8,885 bases of DNA from Candidatus Woesearchaeota archaeon (GTDB lineage Archaea > Nanobdellota > Nanobdellia > Woesearchaeales > ARS49): positions 1-8,885 of the forward strand of contig JAPLZR010000009.1 in the NCBI GenBank assembly GCA_026394935.1. The letters are read 5' to 3'. A model generated the notes under the pieces. It made no database searches and was not told where the DNA came from. It worked only from the letters and a program-made list of their open reading frames with translations. Made by a program: the position numbers and the translations under genes. This document shows positions 1-6,243 of this stretch, piece by piece. Position 1 is the stretch's first letter, and each line of letters begins with the position of its first letter.

Positions 1-715
1 AGGAGTATTTGAAGGAGCAATGCTCCCAGGAAAACTCGCAGACTGCAGTTCAAACGAACCCGAAAAATCAGAATTATACCTTGTGGAAGGAGACAGCGCA
101 GGGGGCTCAGCAAAACAAGGCAGAAACAGGGAATTCCAAGCAATACTCCCATTAAAAGGAAAAATAATCAACGTAGAAAAAGCAAGACTGATAAAAGTCC
201 TGAAAAGCGAACAAATAGTAAACATAATCACAGCAATCGGAACAGGAGTAGGAGAAGAATTCGACATCACAAAATTACGCTACCACAAACTCATAATAAT
301 GACGGATGCAGACGTAGACGGAAACCACATCTCCTGCCTGCTTTTAACACTATTTTACAGAATGATGCCAGGACTGATAGATGCCGGCAGGATTTATCTC
401 GCACAACCACCATTGTATAAGCTGGAAAAGAATAAGAAAATACACTACGCTTACAACGACGCAAGAAAAGACGAACTGCTAAAAACACTCGGCGAAGGAG
501 TAGGCATACAAAGATACAAAGGACTCGGAGAAATGAACCCGACACAGCTCTGGGAAACAACAATGGACCCAACAACAAGAACGCTCAAAAAGATAACAGT
601 AGAAGATGCAGTAGCAGCAGACGAAACATTCTCAATGCTGATGGGCGACGAAGTAGAACCAAGAAAAGACTTCATTTTGAAACACGCAGCAGAAGTGAAG
701 GAATTGGACGTTTAA
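1..715 (+). CDS. gyrB: DNA gyrase subunit B, C-terminal part (5' end outside window)
   Basis: GyrB is the ATPase subunit of the type IIA topoisomerase that introduces negative supercoils; archaea of several lineages carry a bacterial-type copy. The reading frame is open from base 2, so the gene starts upstream of the window, and 237 residues are visible. They contain the PLGK-like LPGKLADCS segment, the TOPRIM glutamate motif EGDSAGGSA (visible residues about 29-37), the metal-binding DxD motif TDADVDGNH (about 101-109), and the late GyrB motif QRYKGLGEMNP. The usual GyrB length is about 640 residues, so the ATPase and transducer domains are missing only because of the window edge. The protein ends normally (KELDV, TAA). 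gyrA is not in this window and could lie further upstream. The next gene has its own promoter, so gyrB probably ends its transcription unit. Confidence 0.96.
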   Translation, partial: GVFEGAMLPGKLADCSSNEPEKSELYLVEGDSAGGSAKQGRNREFQAILPLKGKIINVEKARLIKVLKSEQIVNIITAIGTGVGEEFDITKLRYHKLIIMTDADVDGNHISCLLLTLFYRMMPGLIDAGRIYLAQPPLYKLEKNKKIHYAYNDARKDELLKTLGEGVGIQRYKGLGEMNPTQLWETTMDPTTRTLKKITVEDAVAADETFSMLMGDEVEPRKDFILKHAAEVKELDV

Positions 716-723
716 ACCGAAAA

Positions 724-732
724 GCTTAAATT
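724..732 (+). promoter_or_regulatory. TATA box for the 756 gene
   Basis: GCTTAAATT is centred about 28 nt upstream of the ATG at 756. With the usual archaeal spacing of about 25-27 nt this gives a transcription start at or just before the start codon, so a leaderless mRNA. No Shine-Dalgarno is seen between 740 and 755, which agrees. Confidence 0.55.
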
Positions 733-755
733 CTTGAGTTATATCAACTGATACA

Positions 756-1040
756 ATGGCAGAACTGATGCTGAAAAAAGTGTTAAGATACCCCAGATTA
801 GACACAATACTGATGGTAGAAGAAACCATAAAGAAATACGACGGCGAATTCACAAAAAAACAGCTATGGCAGCACCTGCCCAAGCAGATGATGTACCAGA
901 CATTCTGCGTCATAATCGATTATCTTTACGGCAGAAAAATATCAATAGATGCGGAAGGCAAAATCGGATGGGTATTTTTTCCGGAAATAGCCAGAAAATA
1001 TTCAGCCAGACATGACCTGGCATGGGAGAAACGAAAATAG
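756..1040 (+). CDS. small conserved-looking unknown protein (94 aa)
   Basis: I do not recognise a named family. The protein is basic and mixed alpha/beta: an N-terminal helical half containing KKQLWQHLPKQMMYQTF (about residues 34-50), then IIDYLYGRKISIDAEGKIGWVFFPE, which reads like a helix followed by a beta wing. This layout (helices, then a two-strand wing with GKI at the turn) suggests a winged-helix DNA-binding fold, by inference only. There are no Cys clusters, signal peptide or membrane segment. The start at 756 is supported by a TATA box about 28 nt upstream. It follows gyrB by 40 nt and faces the lipoprotein gene on the other strand with a 6-nt gap between the stops. Confidence 0.75.
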   Translation: MAELMLKKVLRYPRLDTILMVEETIKKYDGEFTKKQLWQHLPKQMMYQTFCVIIDYLYGRKISIDAEGKIGWVFFPEIARKYSARHDLAWEKRK

Positions 1041-1046
1041 GTTTAC

Positions 1047-1262
1047 TTACCGTGCCCCAACATCCTTCTCCCAAGACCTGTTAAAACCAATATTTTCACA
1101 GAACTCCTCAGACTGACAGCTAATAGAACTGCAAACCTCACAAGGAGGGCAGATAACACATTTTTCAGGACACTCCTCAACACTGTAAGACTCGCAGTCC
1201 GAACTGTAAGAACAGCCGGCTGTGAATACCAAAATCGAGATAACAAGGACGATTTTATTCAT
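1047..1262 (-). CDS. short Cys-rich lipoprotein (71 aa)
   Basis: The N-terminus is a classic lipoprotein signal: MNK, a hydrophobic stretch IVLVISILVFTAG, then Cys17 in the lipobox FTAGC. The mature part of about 54 residues holds eight further cysteines, five of them in the spacing C-x3-C-x2-C-x2-C-x2-C (residues 31-44), with many Glu and Ser. This suits either disulfide bonding outside the cell or metal binding. An in-frame ATG exists 18 nt further upstream (1280), but it lies between the TATA box and the expected transcription start, so the start at 1262 is preferred. The product is probably a surface-attached small protein; no function can be assigned. It is divergent from rps3ae. Confidence 0.7.
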   Translation of the reverse strand: MNKIVLVISILVFTAGCSYSSDCESYSVEECPEKCVICPPCEVCSSISCQSEEFCENIGFNRSWEKDVGAR

Positions 1263-1284
1263 AACTAATGAAACGCCCACAATC

Positions 1285-1292
1285 TTTATAAA
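1285..1292. promoter_or_regulatory. palindromic TATA box shared by divergent genes
   Basis: TTTATAAA is a perfect palindrome. Its centre (1288.5) is about 28 nt from the rps3ae ATG at 1317 and about 26 nt from the lipoprotein ATG at 1262 on the other strand. Both distances are right for archaeal leaderless transcription. No second TATA candidate of similar quality lies in the 54-bp gap. On the - strand the sequence before the box is purine-rich (AGGGG), more BRE-like than the + side. Confidence 0.6.
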
Positions 1293-1316
1293 CCCCTTCC
1301 CTGTTTCCCGAGCATT

Positions 1317-2048
1317 ATGGCTATAAAGAAAGCAGTATCAGTCATTGTAAAGAAAAAGCGCTGGATAAGAATACTCGCGCCCAAACTATTCAATGAGCAG
1401 CCGATAGGCGAATCATACGTAGAAGAACCGCAACAGCTCGTGGGCAGAAACGTCACAATAAGCCTGATGATACTCACAAACGACCCTCAAAAACAAGCAG
1501 TCAATGTCTCATTCAAGATCATAGGAAGCAAGAACGACACAATGCTCACAGAGCTCATCGGCTACAAAATGCTTCCAGCAGCAGCAAAAAAAATGATGCG
1601 AAGACAGAGAGAAAAAATAGATGACTCATTCATTGTTGAATCAAGCGACAAAAAAATCATCAGAATAAAATCGTTGATAATCACAAGAGGAAGAACCACG
1701 GGAAGCGTAATGGCAACAATGCGCAAACTGCAAAGAGCATACCTTGCCAAAACAATATCACAAACTGACGGAGAAAACCTCATACGAGACATAGTACAAA
1801 AGAAAATACAGTACGGACTAAGCCAACTATTGAAAAGAGTCTATCCAGTAGGCGCGTGCGAAATCAGGCAGCTCGAGTTCATACCGCCAGAAAAAGTCAA
1901 AGAACTCGGACTAAAAATCACATTACCACCAGAAAAACTACCCGAAATACCAAAAAAAGAAGAAAAAACAGTGGAAGAAAAAACAGAACCTGCAGAAGAG
2001 ACTACACAAACAGCAGAACAACCTGCAGAAGAAACAAATTCTGCGTAA
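1317..2048 (+). CDS. rps3ae: 30S ribosomal protein S3Ae (eS1)
   Basis: S3Ae/eS1 is a small-subunit ribosomal protein of archaea and eukaryotes, located on the platform near the mRNA exit. The 243-residue protein matches the family along its length: basic N-terminus with KKKRWIRILAPKLFN, then IGES, the central basic segment around RRQREKIDDSF, GRTTGSVMATMR, and RVYPVGACEIRQLEF near the end of the conserved core. Residues from about 205 onward form a low-complexity tail of Glu, Thr, Pro and Ala, a common kind of extension in small archaea. The start at 1317 is leaderless relative to the TATA box at 1285. It is the first gene of a tight operon with two unknown proteins and bud32. Confidence 0.95.
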   Translation: MAIKKAVSVIVKKKRWIRILAPKLFNEQPIGESYVEEPQQLVGRNVTISLMILTNDPQKQAVNVSFKIIGSKNDTMLTELIGYKMLPAAAKKMMRRQREKIDDSFIVESSDKKIIRIKSLIITRGRTTGSVMATMRKLQRAYLAKTISQTDGENLIRDIVQKKIQYGLSQLLKRVYPVGACEIRQLEFIPPEKVKELGLKITLPPEKLPEIPKKEEKTVEEKTEPAEETTQTAEQPAEETNSA

Positions 2049-2051
2049 ATC

Positions 2052-2540
2052 ATGCCTGAAGAACTCACTGACCTTGAACTCACAATTGCCGATGCAATCG
2101 TAGAAGCGACTTCTGAAATACGCGATATAGCAGAACGCAAAAGAGAAAAACTGCAGTTTGACCCATCTCTATCTGCTGCAGAATCATTCCTAAATGAATA
2201 CCAGCAATGCAAATGGAAAGGCACAGCAACAGAATCATTCAAATCAGACATAAAACAACACTTAATTTACCTGAACACCATAGGTGCAGTAAAAAAACTG
2301 ATTGCACTTGTCGGAATGACGGGAATAGGCATGGCAGTGGCATTAATAGGATACAAAAACGACCTGCCGACAGTCGGAATAGCAGGTGATTTAATCGGGC
2401 TTGCTTCAGTTGCAGCAACGTACATCTCATTCAGAATATCAAGAGAAAAAACGGAAAAGGTTAATTATTCCATTAAAAATGACTCAGATTCAATGAACAA
2501 GGTGCTCAGGCACATTTACGCCGAGGAAAAATGCCACTAG
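2052..2540 (+). CDS. unknown two-TM membrane protein in the rps3ae operon (162 aa)
   Basis: Not a recognised family. Residues 1-70 are charged and helical. Two hydrophobic stretches follow (about 82-100, IALVGMTGIGMAVALIG; and about 106-127, ending in AATYISFRIS), separated by a short YKNDLP turn, giving a helical hairpin in the membrane. The last 30 residues are charged again. Both hydrophilic ends are predicted on the same side. The start ATG follows the rps3ae stop by 3 nt, so translational coupling is likely. The 3' end overlaps the next gene by 10 nt. Genes in such overlaps tend to be expressed together, but a role in translation is not implied by the sequence itself. Confidence 0.75.
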   Translation: MPEELTDLELTIADAIVEATSEIRDIAERKREKLQFDPSLSAAESFLNEYQQCKWKGTATESFKSDIKQHLIYLNTIGAVKKLIALVGMTGIGMAVALIGYKNDLPTVGIAGDLIGLASVAATYISFRISREKTEKVNYSIKNDSDSMNKVLRHIYAEEKCH

Positions 2541-2866
2541 AAAATTATTTAGACGAACTACAAGTCCGCGAAACCGTTGAGTCATTACGATACATTTCCA
2601 ACCTGTGCGAAGGAATCGCCAAAACCGAATGTCCCTGGCGTGAGTTAGCCCAAACCTTTCTTTCTATTTACTATGACGCACGGGACATGCAAAAAGCAAC
2701 AAGCGAATTCCGCAAGTGGTTCGCTTCAGCATCAGCGCAATTACTATACTGCGGCTGCCAAAAAGACAAAAAAGAAATGCGCACAACAGCACGCAGAGTA
2801 AATAAGTACGACGACACTATCTGGGATGCAGCATTATCACAAATAAACGTCAAGACAACAAAATGA
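2531..2866 (+). CDS. unknown small soluble protein (111 aa)
   Basis: Not recognised. The sequence is predicted largely helical, with no hydrophobic membrane segment and no signal peptide. It has cysteines at residues about 26, 34, 73 and 75, the last two as CGC, but not in a standard zinc-ribbon spacing. The frame is fixed by a 10-nt overlap with the upstream membrane protein and a 4-nt ATGA overlap with bud32 downstream, a strong sign of a real gene in a coupled operon. It could be a partner of the upstream membrane protein; this is inference from position only. Confidence 0.7.
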   Translation: MPLENYLDELQVRETVESLRYISNLCEGIAKTECPWRELAQTFLSIYYDARDMQKATSEFRKWFASASAQLLYCGCQKDKKEMRTTARRVNKYDDTIWDAALSQINVKTTK

Positions 2867-3450
2867 CAGAACTCATAGGACACGGAGCAGAAGCAAAACT
2901 GTACAAAACAGGAGAAGTTGTAGTAAAAGAAAGACCGCAAAAAAACTACAGACTACCGGAAATAGACGAGAAACTAAGAAAGCAAAGAACACGAAAAGAA
3001 GCAAAAATCATGGAAACAATGCAAAAAATAGGCATACCAGCGCCAAAACTCCTCAAAATGTGCGACAAAACAATGAAAATAGAAATGAGCTTTCTTGACG
3101 GACCAAAAGTAAGAGACGTAATGACAATAGAACTCGCAAAAGAAATCGGGCAAAAAGTCGGAATACTCCACAAAAACGACATCATACACTCAGACCTGAC
3201 AACATCAAACATGATACTCAAAAACGAAATACACTTCATCGACTTCGGACTAAGCTTTGTAAGCAAGAAAATCGAAGACAAAGCAGTGGATTTGCACCTG
3301 CTGGAAAGAGCACTGCAGAGCAAACACCACAAAATATGCAAGGAATGCATCAAGCAAGTCATCGAAGGCTACAAGGAAACCAACCCACAAGCAGAAGAAG
3401 TCCTAAAAAGACTGGAAACAGTAGAAAAAAGAGGAAGAAACAAGAAGTGA
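2863..3450 (+). CDS. bud32: Bud32/PRPK-type kinase (ATPase) of the KEOPS complex
   Basis: Bud32 is the small atypical kinase/ATPase that works with Kae1 in the KEOPS complex, which makes the t6A modification of ANN-decoding tRNAs. Visible features: a glycine-rich start IGHGAEAKLY (residues 5-14), the ATP-anchoring lysine in VVVKERP (K22), the family-typical basic segment RLPEIDEKLRKQRTRKEAK (about 30-48), the catalytic loop HSDLTTSN (about 109-116) and the metal-binding IDFG (about 126-129). The length of 195 residues is normal for a free-standing Bud32; many euryarchaea instead have it fused to Kae1. The C-terminus is very basic, as usual. It is the last gene of the rps3ae operon, overlapping its predecessor by 4 nt. 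kae1 is not in the window. Confidence 0.95.
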   Translation: MTELIGHGAEAKLYKTGEVVVKERPQKNYRLPEIDEKLRKQRTRKEAKIMETMQKIGIPAPKLLKMCDKTMKIEMSFLDGPKVRDVMTIELAKEIGQKVGILHKNDIIHSDLTTSNMILKNEIHFIDFGLSFVSKKIEDKAVDLHLLERALQSKHHKICKECIKQVIEGYKETNPQAEEVLKRLETVEKRGRNKK

Positions 3451-3455
3451 ATGTC

Positions 3456-3683
3456 TTACGCACGTCTTTTCAGTTTCACTAACTTGTAATCTTTGGGCAA
3501 CTTTAATTCTTCAGTTTCAGCATTTTCCCAACGTCCTACACGACCATATAATACGCGATAATCAGCTTTTTCTTCAGAACCGACAACAGCCTTTATGGCC
3601 TGTTTTTTATTCTCAGCAAGAACGATAGCGTGGTGTCTAATTCCGGACACATAATACAATTTCACATCGCTCTTTTTTGCCAT
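3456..3683 (-). CDS. unknown small basic protein (75 aa)
   Basis: Not recognised. The protein is basic (many Lys/Arg) and mixed beta/alpha: VKLYYVSGI, a strand-like HAIVLAE, a helix NKKQAIKAVVG, then strands around DYRVLYGRVGRW and a Lys-rich C-terminus. A nucleic-acid or ribosome-binding role would fit its charge, but no motif proves it. The start at 3683 is supported by an A/T-rich TATA-like element centred near 3710 on the same strand, about 27 nt upstream, giving a leaderless mRNA. It converges on bud32 with only 5 nt between the stops. Confidence 0.75.
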   Translation of the reverse strand: MAKKSDVKLYYVSGIRHHAIVLAENKKQAIKAVVGSEEKADYRVLYGRVGRWENAETEELKLPKDYKLVKLKRRA

Positions 3684-3704
3684 AAATCTTTCTTAAATTT
3701 AACC

Positions 3705-3715
3705 GATTTAAAAAC
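3705..3715 (-). promoter_or_regulatory. TATA box for the 3683 gene
   Basis: On the - strand this reads GTTTTTAAATC, centred about 27 nt upstream of the ATG at 3683. It lies in the 40-nt gap between this gene and the stop codon of the upstream Lrp-like gene, so the two - strand genes need not share a transcript. Confidence 0.5.
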
Positions 3716-3723
3716 CTATAGTT

Positions 3724-4764
3724 TTAAGAATGCATATGTCCGTAAGCCAGAAAATTATCCACTTTTTTTATATCCACATCTGCGATTGCAGCAGGAGGAA
3801 AATAAGTATGCTTGTGCTCCTTGAAAATAATCTGCGACCTGAATTCCAGCAGGGAATCACAAAAAGTATTCCTAATCTCCTGAAGTATAGACTGGTAATG
3901 TATGGGAGAGAAAGACCAAATACACGCCTGAATGTTAAACTTGCCAATAATCTTGGAACAATACTGGATATTATTATTCAACTGCACAAAAGTCTCAATC
4001 TTCTTCTCAAGAGCAGGATTAACATTGCCAAACTTAAGAAAAACATAATACGCAGACAAGCCAAGCTTGCTAAAATCAATAATGCCCCTGTACCCATTAA
4101 TAATGCCAGACTGCTCATAACCCCTCTTGCGCAGCCTAACAGCCTCCTCAGACAAGCCAATAAGACTGCTCAACTGACGATTAGTAAGCTCAGCATCCTG
4201 AGACAAGGCATAAAGCAAAAGCTTATCCCTATCATCCAATTTCAAATCAACAACAACCTTGGGCTGCAAAAGAGCCTCAGAAAGAACAGCCGGCTTCTGC
4301 AAAAAATAAACCTTATACGTATTCTTCAGCTCTCTGTCATAAGGAAAAAGATCATACTCCCTAAGATTACTGCCAAACGCCCGCTCCATAGAACTCATAA
4401 AATCCGCCAAGTCCTTAGGACCCCTTGCAAGAAAACTCGTGCCAATATCATACTCTCCGCTAAGAGAAGCAGCCCACATAACATAAGGATTCTTAATAAA
4501 AAACTCAGCAGCCTGATTCAACACATCCTTATCAAGCCTGTTAAAACGCAAATACATAATGTAAGCACTAGAATAAAATTTGGTCATATCAACTCTGGCA
4601 ACAACTTTCTGCAAAATACCGGATTTCTTCAGCCTTTTAAGACGATAAGCAACAACTTCCCTGGACAAGCCAACCTGCTTTGCCAACTGCCCAAAAGACA
4701 AGCCCGCATTATCCGTAAATATTTCCAAAAGCCTTCTATCCTTAACGTCGAGCTTAATACCCAT
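3724..4764 (-). CDS. double-module Lrp/AsnC-like transcription regulator (346 aa)
   Basis: Lrp/AsnC proteins bind DNA through an N-terminal winged helix and sense small molecules through a C-terminal RAM domain; they are usually about 150 residues. This protein contains the whole plan twice. Module 1: HTH at about 7-52 (LSFGQLAKQVGLSREVVAYR, then LKKSGI) and a RAM-like region at about 65-150 (SGEYDIGTSFLARGP). Module 2: HTH at about 178-222 (LTNRQLSSLIGLSEEAVRLR, then EQSGII) and a RAM-like region at about 235-325 (IGKFNIQACIWSFSP). A His-containing tail (YGHMHS) ends it. The second HTH lacks the Arg-Leu recognition pattern of the first and may be degenerate. A G-rich Shine-Dalgarno (GGGGG) sits 4 nt before the ATG. 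It is divergent from a small unknown gene that it may regulate. Confidence 0.85.
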   Translation of the reverse strand: MGIKLDVKDRRLLEIFTDNAGLSFGQLAKQVGLSREVVAYRLKRLKKSGILQKVVARVDMTKFYSSAYIMYLRFNRLDKDVLNQAAEFFIKNPYVMWAASLSGEYDIGTSFLARGPKDLADFMSSMERAFGSNLREYDLFPYDRELKNTYKVYFLQKPAVLSEALLQPKVVVDLKLDDRDKLLLYALSQDAELTNRQLSSLIGLSEEAVRLRKRGYEQSGIINGYRGIIDFSKLGLSAYYVFLKFGNVNPALEKKIETFVQLNNNIQYCSKIIGKFNIQACIWSFSPIHYQSILQEIRNTFCDSLLEFRSQIIFKEHKHTYFPPAAIADVDIKKVDNFLAYGHMHS

Positions 4765-4805
4765 AATACCCCCTTTCTACACCTAGCTGCAGAAAAACAA
4801 GCGCA

Positions 4806-4816
4806 TTAATAAATTT
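4806..4816 (-). promoter_or_regulatory. TATA-like element for the Lrp-like regulator
   Basis: The - strand reads AAATTTATTAA, about 45-50 nt upstream of the ATG at 4764. That predicts a leader of about 20 nt, which matches the presence of a Shine-Dalgarno-like GGGGG at 4769-4773, in contrast to the leaderless genes around it. Confidence 0.4.
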
Positions 4817-4832
4817 ACTTGTTTTATGTAAA
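4814..4832. promoter_or_regulatory. possible operator: TTTAC-N9-GTAAA inverted repeat
   Basis: A 5-bp inverted repeat with a 9-nt A/T-rich spacer lies in the 126-bp divergent promoter region, overlapping the regulator's TATA-like element. Lrp-type proteins often bind such A/T-rich dyads near their own promoters, so autoregulation is a reasonable inference. Short A/T-rich repeats also arise by chance. Confidence 0.25.
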
Positions 4833-4849
4833 AAAATTGGCAAGAAATG

Positions 4850-4856
4850 TTTTATA
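4850..4856 (+). promoter_or_regulatory. TATA box for the 4891 gene
   Basis: TTTTATA lies about 38 nt upstream of the preferred ATG at 4891. The predicted transcript would start near 4879 and carry a leader of about 12 nt that includes GGTGAT. Confidence 0.45.
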
Positions 4857-4890
4857 GAACAAACGAATATGGACTGATAAGGTGATGCAA

Positions 4891-5109
4891 ATGAATGTTG
4901 TTGTGGAAAACCCAATGGAATTTCAAAAAAGATTTTGCACTGATATAGACCAGGCAGAAAGAAACGCGTCAAATCTTGCAGAACTTTTCAAGAGACTCGG
5001 ACAGCTGGGAGAAGACTGCTCAGGAATGAAAGTATCATTCGGAGGACGACCATTCATCATCGTGCGCGAAGGAAAAACGTTTATTCTCGTAGAATTCACT
5101 GAGCGCTAA
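4891..5109 (+). CDS. unknown small protein (72 aa)
   Basis: Not recognised. The N-terminal half is helical (MEFQKRFCTDIDQAERNASN, then LAELFKRLGQLG) and the second half looks like a beta sheet (MKVSFGGRPFIIVREGKTFI, then LVEFTER). No membrane segment or metal motif is seen. Three in-frame starts exist: GTG 4882, ATG 4885 and ATG 4891. The last is chosen because GGTGAT at 4881-4886 makes a good archaeal Shine-Dalgarno for it and would otherwise lie inside the gene. It is divergent from the Lrp-like regulator and overlaps the convergent gene at 5096 by 14 nt. Confidence 0.65.
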   Translation: MNVVVENPMEFQKRFCTDIDQAERNASNLAELFKRLGQLGEDCSGMKVSFGGRPFIIVREGKTFILVEFTER

Positions 5110-5500
5110 TTCCCAATTTGCTCAATTCCTGCTTCCACATACTGCCGATCTTCACCAAATCAACAGAGAACTTGCCAGAAATCCTGTAAGTCTTCTTATA
5201 CAAATCATAGTCGATAAGACCCATAGCCTTCATAGGAGTCAAAATCCTGTCGTAAAACTGGCGCTTATTGTAAGACAGCTTAACACGCTTTCCCTTATAA
5301 GGAGGCTCCTCGAGAATACACTCATAATTGCCGTCGTGAAGCTGGGTTGCAAAAACACTCATATCAGTCTTGGAAATCTCGCCCTTTCTCGCAACCATAA
5401 ACTTGATGAGCTCTTTAGCCACAATCTTCTGCTGATTCGTAGAGAAAATTACCTCATAAATGTCTTCCGGCAAGTTGAATCTATCGTATAGTATTACCAT
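5096..5500 (-). CDS. putative winged-helix protein (134 aa)
   Basis: Not a named family. Residues about 25-60 look like a helix-turn-helix (KELIKFMVARKGEISKTDMS, then VFATQL), and about 83-110 give YDRILTPMKAMGLIDYDLYK followed by KTYRISGKF, the usual pattern of a recognition helix with a beta wing (helix, GLI, hairpin, R-S-G-F). It is therefore probably a DNA-binding protein. The frame is open further upstream, but the start at 5500 is chosen because a TATA box at 5542-5548 predicts transcription from about 5519 and a Shine-Dalgarno-like GGGAGTGG lies 9 nt before this ATG. Its 3' end overlaps the convergent 4891 gene by 14 nt. Confidence 0.7.
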   Translation of the reverse strand: MVILYDRFNLPEDIYEVIFSTNQQKIVAKELIKFMVARKGEISKTDMSVFATQLHDGNYECILEEPPYKGKRVKLSYNKRQFYDRILTPMKAMGLIDYDLYKKTYRISGKFSVDLVKIGSMWKQELSKLGISAQ

Positions 5501-5541
5501 GATGACTAACCACTCCCAGTGTGGATAAAACGACCTCAGTA

Positions 5542-5548
5542 TATAAAA
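5542..5548 (-). promoter_or_regulatory. TATA box for the 5500 gene
   Basis: TTTTATA on the - strand, predicted start of transcription about 5519. This places the Shine-Dalgarno-like GGGAGTGG (5510-5517) at the very 5' end of the mRNA and fixes the start at 5500 rather than any upstream codon. Confidence 0.5.
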
Positions 5549-5588
5549 TTTATGATTCGTATACAATTGATATCTCTAGAATCCGTTA

Positions 5589-5903
5589 TTATGCTATAAT
5601 CTCCTCAGCTTTCTCAGCGCGCTGCCAGCAAAGAAAATTATTGAGCTCAATGATTTTCTTGACAACAGGATTCGCAGCATTTATTCTATACAAGTTCGTT
5701 CCACCCAATATCCTCGTCGCAACGATTATTTTATTCTTCTCTAATTGAGGCCATAATTTCTTCAAAGTCTGAAAATTAACGCCTGCATTTTTCGCAATTT
5801 CAGTGATGGGGTAATCAAAGTCTCGAGAGTAGATTAGAAAGTCAAGCACACGAATTAAAGGATAGTCGCCAAAAGTCCGTATGAAAATTGATTCTTCTTC
5901 CAT
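5589..5903 (-). CDS. archaeal winged-helix (HTH) protein (104 aa)
   Basis: The protein follows the plan of a small archaeal winged-helix family: GDYPLIRVLDFLIYSRDFDY (about residues 12-31), helix-turn-helix ITEIAKNAGVNFQTLKKLWP (about 33-52), LEKNKIIVATR, and a wing with GGTNLYRIN, followed by NPVVKKIIELNNFL. The NP-V-KK-I-EL tail after the wing is what I associate with this group; I cannot give a tested function. It is most likely a sequence-specific DNA-binding regulator. The start at 5903 is leaderless relative to a TATA box at 5926-5934. It lies upstream of and in the same direction as the 5500 gene, which has its own promoter. Confidence 0.8.
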   Translation of the reverse strand: MEEESIFIRTFGDYPLIRVLDFLIYSRDFDYPITEIAKNAGVNFQTLKKLWPQLEKNKIIVATRILGGTNLYRINAANPVVKKIIELNNFLCWQRAEKAEEIIA

Positions 5904-5925
5904 TACTGTTAAAAAGTATAACTGG

Positions 5926-5934
5926 TATATATGC
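5926..5934 (-). promoter_or_regulatory. TATA box for the 5903 gene
   Basis: The - strand reads GCATATATA, centred about 27 nt upstream of the ATG at 5903, giving a leaderless mRNA. Confidence 0.5.
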
Positions 5935-5973
5935 TTTTTGGTGTTGATGGTAACGTTTTTTGTAATAAGAAGA

Positions 5974-5983
5974 TTTTTATAAA
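5974..5983 (+). promoter_or_regulatory. TATA box for the interrupted 6014 gene
   Basis: TTTTTATAAA is centred about 35 nt upstream of the ATG at 6014, predicting a leader of about 8 nt. The intact promoter suggests that the gene downstream was disrupted recently. A 9-nt tandem repeat TATATCTTT (5993-6010) fills the gap to the start codon. Confidence 0.55.
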
Positions 5984-6107
5984 TTCGCGCTCTATATCTT
6001 TATATCTTTAACAATGGAAAAAGAGCAGTTGAAAGGATTCATTGTCAAAAAGCTGTTCCATCATAACTATATCGGCGGAAGACACACAGACATTGAAATG
6101 TCAAGAA

Positions 6108-6129
6108 CCACCAGTCAATAGACCGGTGG
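6108..6129. repeat. left-end hairpin of the insert
   Basis: Stem of 9 positions with a 4-nt AATA loop and one A-C mismatch. It shares its 5' arm with the outer 12-bp repeat (6101-6112/6167-6178), so only one of the two folds can form at a time. Confidence 0.75.
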
Positions 6130-6221
6130 CATGAAACGATAGCTTCATCATCACGTGATATGACCAGGTGGTTCTTGAGCACACTCGAGAATCTACCCTA
6201 TTGTGGTTTGCGCAGAGTAAA

Positions 6222-6243
6222 CCACCAGTCATAAGACTGGTGG
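6222..6243. repeat. right-end hairpin of the insert
   Basis: A perfect 9-bp stem with a 4-nt ATAA loop, matching the left hairpin in 9 of 9 bases of the 5' arm. It competes with the 13-bp outer repeat (6185-6197/6239-6251) and with a 7-bp pair GTGGTTT/AAACCAC (6203-6209/6219-6225). Confidence 0.78.

Noticed and set aside
1398..1425. Similarity between rps3ae (ATAGGCGAATC...TACGTAG) and the intergenic stretch at 6469-6500.
   Set aside because: The match is short and broken by different spacing, so chance is the simplest explanation.
3730..4809. A 359-codon open frame on the + strand opposite the Lrp-like regulator.
   Set aside because: It is antisense to a clearly recognisable two-module regulator along its whole length, is rich in Lys, Asn, Leu and Ile without domain pattern, and is explained by the strand-wide composition bias that removes stops.
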